Source: Monodelphis domestica (Eukaryota; Chordata; Mammalia; Didelphimorphia; Didelphidae). Taken from it: 64,000 bases of DNA. This document shows, one piece after another, positions 52,101 to 62,156 of the stretch. The notes below the pieces were generated by a model. The model was given only the letters and a program-made list of their open reading frames with translations, did not search any database and was not told the DNA's origin. The DNA lies in contig NC_077235.1 of NCBI RefSeq assembly GCF_027887165.1, positions 17,135,383 to 17,199,382 of the forward strand, read 5' to 3'. Position 1 is the first letter of the stretch; each line of letters opens with the position of its first letter. The translations under genes were made by a program, and so were the position numbers.

Positions 52101-52200
52101 CAGGGTCACACAGCTACTAACTATCTGAGGCCACATTTGAACCCAGGACCTCCTGCCCTAGCCTGACTCTCAAACCCCTAAAGTACCGAGCTGCCCCCTC
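49200..52200 (-). repeat. Third partial copy of the 33-43 kb block
   Basis: The 'gaatagttcc' variant reappears at 49,612, 9,336 bp (46 monomers) after the second copy, followed by the same order of private variants (ctactaact, 'cctaaaatac', 'taattatctg', 'cttgtctagg', 'ggttacaaag', 'gggggaaagtg'). An additional monomer is present near 50.16-50.36 kb, since later markers are offset by about 9,537 bp. Confidence 0.8.
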
Positions 52201-52899
52201 TCTTTTTCTAAACCCTGAACTTCTCTCTTAGAATCATTTCTGTGGATTGGTTCCAAAGCAGAAGAGTAGGAAGGGCTAGGCAGTGGGGGCAAGTGACTTA
52301 TCCAGGGTCACACAGCTAGTAAGTATCTCAGGCCACATTTGAACCCAAGACTTCTGTCCTAGGCCTGACTCTCAAACCCCTAAACTACCCAGCTGCCGCC
52401 TCTCTTTTTCTAAACCCTGAACTTCTCTCTTAGAATCATTTCTGTGGATTGGTTCCAAAGCAGAAGAGTAGGAAGGGCTAGGCAGTGGGGGTAAGTGACT
52501 TATCCAGGGTCACACAGCTAGTAAGTATCTGAGGCCACATTTGAACCCAAGACTTCTGTCCTAGGCCTGACTCTCAAACCCCTAAACTACCCAGCTGCCG
52601 CCTCTCTTTTTCTAAACCCTGAACTTCTCTCTTAGAATCATTTCTGTGGATTGGTTCCAAAGCAGAACAGTAGGAAGGGCTAGGCAGTGGGGGTAAGTGA
52701 CTTATCCAGGGTCACACAGCTAGTAACTATCTGAGCCCACATTTGAACCCAGGACCTCCTGTCCTAGGCCTGACTCTCAAACCCCTAAACTACCCAGCTG
52801 CCCCCTATCTTTTTCTAAACCCTGAACTTCTCTCTTCGAATCATTTCTGTGGATTGGTTCCAAAGCAGAAGAGTAGGAAGGGCTAGGCAGTGGGGGTAA

Positions 52900-55800
52900 G
52901 TGACTTATCCAGGGTCACACAGCTAGTAAGTATCTGAGGCCACATTTGAACCCAGGACCTCCTGTCCCAGGCCTGACTCTCAAACCCCTAAACTACACAG
53001 CTGCCCCCTCTCTTTTTCTAAACCCTGAAGTTTTCTCTTAGAGTCATTTCTGTGGATTGGTTCCAAAGCAGAAGAGTAGGAAGGGCTAGGCAGTGGGGGT
53101 AAGTGACTTATCCAGGGTCACACAGCTAGTAAGTATCTGAGGCCACATTTGAACCCAGGACCTCCTGTCCCAGGCCTGACTCTCAAACCTCTAAACTACC
53201 CACGTGCCCCCTCTTTTTATTTTTAACCCTCATCATCCATCTTAGAATTATTACTGTGGAATGGTTCCAAGGCAGAAGAGTAGGAAGGAGCTAGGTAATG
53301 GGGGTGAAGTGACTTGTCCAGGGTCACACAGCTAGAAATCTTTGAAGCCACATTTGAACCCAAGACTTCTGTCCTAGGCCTGACTCTGAAACCCCTAAAC
53401 TACCCAGCTGCCCCCTCTCTTTTTCTAAACCCTGAACTTCTCTCTTAGAATCATTTCTGTGGATTGGTTCCAAAGCAGAAGAGTAGGAAGGGCTAGGCAG
53501 TGGGGGTAAGTGACTTATCCAGGGTCACACAGCTAGTAACTATCTGAGGCAACATTTGAACCCAGGACCTCCTGTCCTAGGCCTGACTCTCAAACCCCTA
53601 AACTACCCAGCTGCCCCCTCCCTTTTTCTAAACCCTAAACTTCTCTCTTAGAGTCATTTCTGTGGATTGGTTCCAAAGCAGAAGAGTAGGAAGGGCTAGG
53701 CAGTGGGGGTAAGTGACTTATCCAGGGTCACACAGCTAGTTAGTATATGAGGCCACATTTGAACCCAGAACCTTCTGTCCTAGGCCTGACTCTCAAACCC
53801 CTAAACTACCCAGCTGTCCCCTCTCTTTTTCTAAACCCTGAACTTCTCTCTTAGAATCATTTCTGTGGATTGGTTCCAAAGCAGAAGAGTAGGAAGGGCT
53901 AGGCAGTGGGGGTAAGTGACTTATCCAGGGTCACACAGCTAGTAACTATCTGAGGCCACATTTGAACCCAGGACCTCCTGTCCTAGGCCTGACTCTCAAA
54001 CCCCTAAACTACACAGCTGCCCCCTCCCTTTTTCTAAACCCTGAACTTCTCTCTTAGAGTCATTTCTGTGGATTGGTTCCAAGCAGAAGAGTAGGAAGGG
54101 CTAGGCAGTGGGGGTAAGTGACTTATCCAGGGTCACACAGCTAGTAAGTATATGAGGCCACATTTGAACCCAGGACCTCCTGTCCTAGGCCTGACTCTCA
54201 AACCCCTAAACTACCCAGCTGCCCCCTCTCTTTTTCTAAACCCTGAACTTCTCTCTTAGAATCATTTCTGTGGATTGGTTCCAAAGCAGAAGAGTAGGAA
54301 GGGCTAGGCAGTGGGGGTAAGTGACTTATCCAGGGTCACACAGCTAGTAACTATATGCGGCCACATTTGAACCCAGGACCTTCTGTCCTAGGCCTGACTC
54401 TCAAACCCCTAAACTACCCAGCTGCCCCCTCTCTTTTTCTAATCCCTGAACTTCTCTCTTAGAATCATTTCTGTGGATTGGTTCCAAAGCAGAAGAGTAG
54501 GAAGGGCTAGGCAGTGGGGGTAAGTGACTTATCCAGGGTCCCACAGCTAGTAACTATATGCGGCCACATTTGAACCCAGGACCTTCTGTCCTAGGCCTGA
54601 CTCTCAAACCCCTAAACTACCCAGCTGCCCCCTCTCTTTTTCTAAACCCTGAACTTCTCTCTTAGAATCATTTCTGTGGATTGGTTCCAAAGCAGAAGAG
54701 GAGGAAGGGCTAGGCAGTGGGGGTAAGTGACTTATCCAGGGTCACACAGCTAGTAACTATCTGAGGCCACATTTGAACCCAGGACCTCCTGTCCTAGGCC
54801 TGACTCTCAAACCCCTAAACTACCCAGCTGCCCCCTCTCTTTTTTTAAACCCTGAACTTCTGTCTTAGAATCATTTCTGTGGATTGGTTCCAAAGCAGAA
54901 GAGTAGGAAGGGCTAGGCAGTGGGGGTAAGTGACTTATCCAGGGTAACACAGCTAGTAAGTATCTGAGGCCACATTTGAACCCAGGACCTCCTGTCCTAG
55001 GCCTGACTCTCAAACCCCTAAACTACCCAGCTGCCCCCTCTCTTTTTCTAAACCCTGAACTTCTCTCTTAGAATCATTTCTGTGGATTGGTTCCAAAGCA
55101 GAAGAGTAGGAAGGGCTAGGCAGTGGGGGTAAGTGACTTATCCAGGGTCACACAGCTAGTAAGGATCTGAGGCCACATTTGAACCCAGGACCTCCTGTCC
55201 CAGGCCTGACTCTCAAACCCCTAAAGTACCCAGCTGCCCCCTCTCTTTTTCTAAACCCTGAACTTCTCTCTTAGAATCATTTCTGTGGATTGGTTCCAAA
55301 GCAGAAGAGTAGGAAGGGCTAGGCAGTGGGGGTAAGTGACTTATCCAGGGTCACACAGCTAGTAAGTATCTGAGGCCACATTTGAACCCAGGATCTCCTG
55401 TCCCAGGCCTGACTCTCAAACCTCTAAACTACCCAGGTGCCCCCTCTTTTTATTTTTAACCAGTATCTTCCATCTTAGAATTATTACTGTGGAATGGTTC
55501 CAAGGTAGAAGAGTTGGAAGGTGCTAGGCAATGGGGGTGAAGTGACTTGTCCAGGGTCACACAGCTAGAAATCGTTGAGGCCACATTTGAACCCAGAACC
55601 TTCTGTCCTAGGCCTGACTCTCAAACCACTAAACTACCCAGCTGCCCCCTCTCTTTTTATAAACCCTGAACTTCTCTCTTAGAATCATTTCTGTGGATTG
55701 GTTACAAAGCAGAAGAGTAGGAAGGGCTATGCAATTCTGGTAAGTGACTTATCCAGGGTCACACAGCTAGTAAGTATCTGAGGCCACATTTGAATCCAGG

Positions 55801-58800
55801 ACCTCCTGTCCTAGGCCTGACTCTCAAACCCCTAAACTACCCAGCTGCCCCCTCTCTTTTTCTAAACCCTGAACTTCTCTCTTAGAATCATTTCTGTGGA
55901 TTGCTTCCAAAGCAGAAGAGTAGGAAGGGTTAGGCAGTGGGGGTAAGTGACTTATCCAGGGTCACACAGCTAGTAACTATCTGAGGCCACATATGAACCC
56001 AGGACCTCCTGTCCTAGGCCTGACTCTCAAACCTTTAAACTACCCAGGTGCCCCCTCTTTTTATTTTTAACCCTCATCGTCCATCTTAGAATTATTACTG
56101 TGGATTGGTTCCAAGGCAGAAGAGTGGGAAGGGGCTAGGCAATGGGGGTGAAGTGACTTGTCCAGGGTCACACAGCTAGAAATCTTTGAGGCCACATTTG
56201 AACCCAGGACCTCCTGTCCTAGGCCTGACTCTCAAACCCCTAAACTACCCAGCTGCCCCCTCCCTTTTTCTAAACCCTGAACTTCTCTCTTAGAATCATT
56301 TCTGTGGATTGGTTCCAAAGCAGAAGAGTAGGAAGGGCTAGGCAGTGGGGGTAAGTGACTTATCCAGGGTCACACAGCTAGTAAGTATCTGAGGCCACAT
56401 TTGAACCCAGGACCTCCTGTCCTAGGCCTGACTCTCAAACCCCTAAACTACCCAGCTGCCCCCTCCCTTTTTCTAAACCCTGAACTTCTCTCTTAGAGTC
56501 ATTTCTGTGGATTGGTTCCAAAGCAGAAGAGTAGGAAGGGCTAGGCAGTGGGGGTAAGTGACTTATCCAGGGTCACACAGCTAGTAATTATCTGAGGCCA
56601 CATTTGAACCCAGGACCTCCTGTCCCAGGCCTGACTCTCAAACCTCTAAACTACCCAGGTGCCCCCTCTTTTTATTTTTAACCCTTATCGTCCATCTTAG
56701 AATTATTACTGTGGAATGGTTCCAAGGCAGAAGAGTGGGAAGGGGCTAGGCAATGGGGGTGAAGTGACTTGTCCAGGGTCACACAGCTAGAAATCTTTGA
56801 GGCCACATTTGAACCCAAGACTTCTGTCCTAGGCCTGACTCTCAAACCCCTAAACTACCCAGCTGCCCCCTCTCTGTTTCTAAACCCTGAACTTCTCTCT
56901 TAGAATCATTTCTGTGGATTGGTTCCAAAGCAGAAGAGTAGGAAGGGCTAGGCAGTGGGGGTAAGTGACTTATCCAGGGTCACACAGCTAGTAAGTATCT
57001 GAGGCCACATTTGAACCCAAGACTTCTGTCCTAGGCCTGACTCTCAAACCCCTAAACTACCCAGCTGCCCCCTCTCTTTTTCTAAACCCTGAACTTCTCT
57101 CTTAGAATCATTTCTGTGGATTGGTTCCAAAGCAGAAGAGTAGGAAGGACTAGGCAGTGGGGGTAAGTGACTTATCCAGGGTCACACAGCTAGTAACTAT
57201 ATTAGGCCACATTTGAACCCAGGACCTCCTGTCCTAGGTCTGACTCTCAAACCCCTAAACTACCCAGCTGCCCCCTCTCTTTTTCTAAACCCTGAACTTC
57301 TCTCTTAGAATCATTTCTGTGGATTGGTTCCAAAGCAGAAGAGTAGGAAGGGCTAGGCAGTGGGGGTAAGTGACTTATCCAGGGTCACACAGCTAGTAAG
57401 TATCTGAGGCCACATTTGAACCCAGTACCTCCTGTCCTAGGCCTGACTCTCAAACCCCTAAACTACCCAGCTGCCCCCTCTCTTTTTCTAAACCCTGAAC
57501 TTCTCTCTTAGAGTCATTTCTGTGGATTGGTTCCAAAGCAGAATAGTAGGAAGGGCTAGGCAGTGGGGGTAAGTGACTTATCCAGGGTCACACAGCTAGT
57601 AACTATCTGAGGCCACATTTGAACCCAGGACCTCCTGTCCTAGGCCTGACTCTCAAACCCCTAAACTACCCAGCTGCCCCCTCTCTTTTTCTAAACCCTG
57701 AACTTCTCTCTTAGAGTCATTTCTGTGGATTGGTTCCAAAGCAGAAGAGTAGGAAGGGTTAGGCAGTGGGGGTAAGTGACTTATCCAGGGTCACACAGCT
57801 AGTAACTATCTGAGGCCACATTTGAACCCAGGACCTCCTGTCCCAGGCCTGACTCTCAAACCTCTAAACTACCCAGGTGCCCCCTCTTTTTATTTTAAAC
57901 CCTCATCATCCATCTTAGAATTATTACTGTGGAATGGTTCCAAGGCAGAAGAGTGGGAAGGGGCTAGGTAATGGGGGTGAAGTGACTTGTCCAGGGTCAC
58001 ACAGCTAGAAATCTTTGAGGCCACATTTGAACCCAAGACTTCTGTCCTAGGCCTGACTCTCAAACCCCTAAACTACCCAGCTGCCCCCTCTCTTTTTCTA
58101 AACCCTGAACTGCTCTCTTAGAATCATTTCTGTGGATTGGTTCCAAAGCAGAAGAGTAGGAAGGGCTAGGCAGTGGGGGTAAGTGACTTATCCAGGGTCA
58201 CACAGCTAGTAAGTATCTGAGGCCACATTTGAACCCAGGACCTCCTGTCCCAGGCCTGACTCTCAAACCCCTAAACTACACAGCTGCCCCCTCTCTTTTT
58301 CTAAACCCTGAAGTTTTCTCTTAGAGTCATTTCTGTGGATTGGTTCCAAAGCAGAAGAGTAGGAAGGGCTAGGCAGTGGGGGTAAGTGACTTATCCAGGG
58401 TCACACAGCTAGTAAGTATCTGAGGCCACATTTGAACCCAGGACCTCCTGTCCCAGGCCTGACTCTCAAACCTCTAAACTACCCACGTGCCCCCTCTTTT
58501 TATTTTTAACCCTCATCATCCATCTTAGAATTATTACTGTGGAATGGTTCCAAGGCAGAAGAGTAGGAAGGAGCTAGGTAATGGGGGTGAAGTGACTTGT
58601 CCAGGGTCACACAGCTAGAAATCTTTGAAGCCACATTTGAACCCAAGACTTCTGTCCTAGGCCTGACTCTGAAACCCCTAAACTACCCAGCTGCCCCCTC
58701 TCTTTTTCTAAACCCTGAACTTCTCTCTTAGAATCATTTCTGTGGATTGGTTCCAAAGCAGAAGAGTAGGAAGGGCTAGGCAGTGGGGGTAAGTGACTTA

Positions 58801-60500
58801 TCCAGGGTCACACAGCTAGTAACTATATGAGGCCACATTTGAACCCAGGACCTCCTTTCCTAGGCCTGACTCTCAAACCCCTAAACTACCCAGCTGCCCC
58901 CTCTCTTTTTCTAAACCCTGAACTTCTCTCTTAGAATCTTTACTGTGGATTTGTTCCCAAGCGGAAGAGTAGGAAGGGCTAGGCAGTGGGGGTAAGTGAC
59001 TTATCCAGGGTCACACAGCTAGTTAGTATATGAGGCCACATTTGAACCCAGAACCTTCTGTCCTAGGCCTGACTCTCAAACCCCTAAACTACCCAGCTGT
59101 CCCCTCTCTTTTTCTAAACCCTGAACTTCTCTCTTAGAATCATTTCTGTGGATTGGTTCCAAAGCAGAAGAGTAGGAAGGGCTAGGCAGTGGGGGTAAGT
59201 GACTTATCCAGGGTCACACAGCTAGTAACTATCTGAGGCCACATTTGAACCCAGGACCTCCTGTCCTAGGCCTGACTCTCAAACCCCTAAACTACCCAGC
59301 TGCCCCCTCCCTTTTTCTAAACCCTGAACTTCTCTCTTAGAGTCATTTCTGTGGATTGGTTCCAAGCAGAAGAGTAGGAAGGGCTAGGCAGTGGGGGTAA
59401 GTGACTTATCCAGGGTCACACAGCTAGTAAGTATATGAGGCCACATTTGAACCCAGGACCTCCTGTCCTAGGCCTGACTCTCAAACCCCTAAACTACCCA
59501 GCTGCCCCCTCTCTTTTTCTAAACCCTGAACTTCTCTCTTAGAATCATTTCTGTGGATTGGTTCCAAAGCAGAAGAGTAGGAAGGGCTAGGCAGTGGGGG
59601 TAAGTGACTTATCCAGGGTCACACAGCTAGTAACTATATGCGGCCACATTTGAACCCAGGACCTTCTGTCCTAGGCCTGACTCTCAAACCCCTAAACTAC
59701 CCAGCTGCCCCCTCTCTTTTTCTAAACCCTGAACTTCTCTCTTAGAATCATTTCTGTGGATTGGTTCCAAAGCAGAAGAGTAGGAAGGGCTAGGCAGTGG
59801 GGGTAAGTGACTTATCCAGGGTCACACAGCTAGTAAGTATCTGAGGCCACATTTGAACCCAGGACCTCCTGTCCTAGGCCTGACTCTCAAACCCCTAAAC
59901 TACCCAGCTGCCCCCTCTCTTTTTCTAAACCCTGAACTTCTCTCTTAGAGTCATTTCTGTGGATTGGTTCCAAAGCAGAAGAGTAGGAAGGGCTAGGCAG
60001 TGGGGGTAAGTGACTTATCCAGGGTCACACAGCTAGTAAGTATCTGTACCACATTTGAACCCAGGACCTCCTGTCCTAGGCCTGACTCTCAAACCCCTAA
60101 ACTACCCAGCTGCCCCCTCTTTTTTTCTAAACCCTGAACTTCTCTCTTAGAATCATTTCTGTGGATTGGATCCAAAGCAGAAGAGTAGGAAGGGCTAGGC
60201 AGTGGGGGTAACTGACTTATCCAGGGTCACACAGCTAGTAAGTATCTGAGGCCACATTTGAACCCAGGACCTCCTGTCCCAGGCCTGACTCTCAAACCTC
60301 TAAACTACCCACGTGCCCCCTCTTTTTATTTTTAACCCTCATCGTCCATCTTAGAATTATTACTGTGGAATGGTTCCAAGGCAGAAGAGTAGGAAGGGGC
60401 TAGGCAATGGGGGTGAAGTGACTTGTCCAGGGTCACACAGCTAGAAATCTTTGAGGCCACATTTGAACCCAAGACTTCTGTCCTAGGCCTGACTCTCAAA
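52900..60500 (-). repeat. Two further copies of the 42.6-45 kb block
   Basis: Rare variants of the 42.6-45 kb block (a 'ctgaagttttctcttag' monomer is shared only by these two, at 53,028 and 58,311; 'gttagtatatgagg'; 'ggttccaagcag' lacking one A; 'tatatgcggcc') recur here. The copy near 58-60.5 kb keeps an offset of 15,426 bp from 42.6-45 kb (43,536 to 58,962; 43,934 to 59,360). Each copy has lost a different single monomer. Confidence 0.8.
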
Positions 60501-62156
60501 CCCCTAAAGTACCCAGCTGCCCCCTCTCTTTTTCTAAACCCTGAACTACTCTCTTAGAATCATTTCTGTGGATTGGTTCCAAAGCAGAAGAGTAGGAAGG
60601 GCTAGGCAGTGGGGGTAAGTGACTTATCCAGGGTCACACAGCGAGTAACTATCTGAGGCCACATTTGAACCCAAGACTTCTGTCCTAGGCCTGACTCTCA
60701 AACCCCTAAACTACCCAGCTGCCGCCTCTCTTTTTCTAAACCCTGAACTTCTCTCTTAGAATCATTTCGGTGGATTGGATCCAAAGCAGAAGAGTAGGAA
60801 GGGCTAGGCAGTGGGGGTAAGTGACTTATCCAGGGTCACACAGCTAGTAAGTATCTGAGGCCACATTTGAACCCAGGACCTCCTGTCCCAGGCCTGAATC
60901 TCAAACCTCTAAACTACCCACGTGCCCCCTCTTTTTATTTTTAACCCTCATCGTCCATCTTAGAATTATTACTGTGGAATGGTTCCAAGGCAGAAGAGTA
61001 GGAAGGGGCTAGGCAATGGGGGTGAAGTGACTTGTCCAGGGTCACACAGCTAGAAATCTTTGAGGCCACATTTGAACCCAAGACTTCTGTCCTAGGCCTG
61101 ACTCTCAAACCCCTAAACTACCCAGCTGCCGCCTCTCTTTTTCTAAACCCTGAACTTCTCTCTTAGAATCATTTCGGTGGATTGGATCCAAAGCAGAAGA
61201 GTAGGAAGGGCTAGGCAGTGGGGGTAAGTGACTTATCCAGGGTCACACAGCTAGTAACTATCTGAGGCCACATTTGAACCCAGGACCTCCTGTCCTAGGC
61301 CTGACTCTCAAACCCCTAAACTACCCAGCTGCCGCCTCTCTTTTTCTAAACCCTGAACTTCTCTCTTAGAATCATTTCTGTGGATTGGTTCCAAAGCAGA
61401 AGAGTAGGAAGGGCTAGGCAGTGGGGATAAGTGACTTATCCAGGGTCACACAGCTAGTAACTATCTGAGGCAACATTTGAACCCAGGACCTCCTGTCCTA
61501 GGCCTGACTCTCAAACCTCTAAACTACCCAGGTGCCCCCTCTTTTTATTTTAAACCCTCATCATCCATCTTAGAATTATTACTGTGGAATGGTTCCAAGG
61601 CAGAAGAGTGGGAAGGGGCTAGGTAATGGGGGTGAAGTGACTTGTCCAGGGTCACACAGCTAGAAATCTTTGAAGCCACATTTGAACCCAAGACTTCTGT
61701 CTTAGGCCTGACTCTCAAACCCCTAAACTACCCAGCTGCCCCCTCTCTTTTTCTAAACCCTGAACTTCTCTCTTAGAATCATTTCTGTGGATTGGTTCCA
61801 AAGCAGAAGAGTAGGAAGGGTAGGCAGTGGGGGTAAGTGACTTATCCAGGGTCACACAGCGAGTAAGTATCTGAGGCCACATTTGAACCCAGGACCTCCT
61901 GTCCTAGGCCTGACTCTCAAACCCCTAAAGTACCCAGCTGCCCCCTCTCTTTTTCTAAACCCTGAACTACTCTCTTAGAATCATTTCTGTGGATTGGTTC
62001 CAAAGCAGAAGAGTAGGAAGGGCTAGGCAGTGGGGGTAAGTGACTTATCCAGGGTCACACAGCTACTAACTCTCTGAGGCCACATTTGAACCCAAGACTT
62101 CTGTCCTAGGCCTGACTCTGAAACCCCTAAACTACCCAGCTGCCCCCTCTTTTTAT

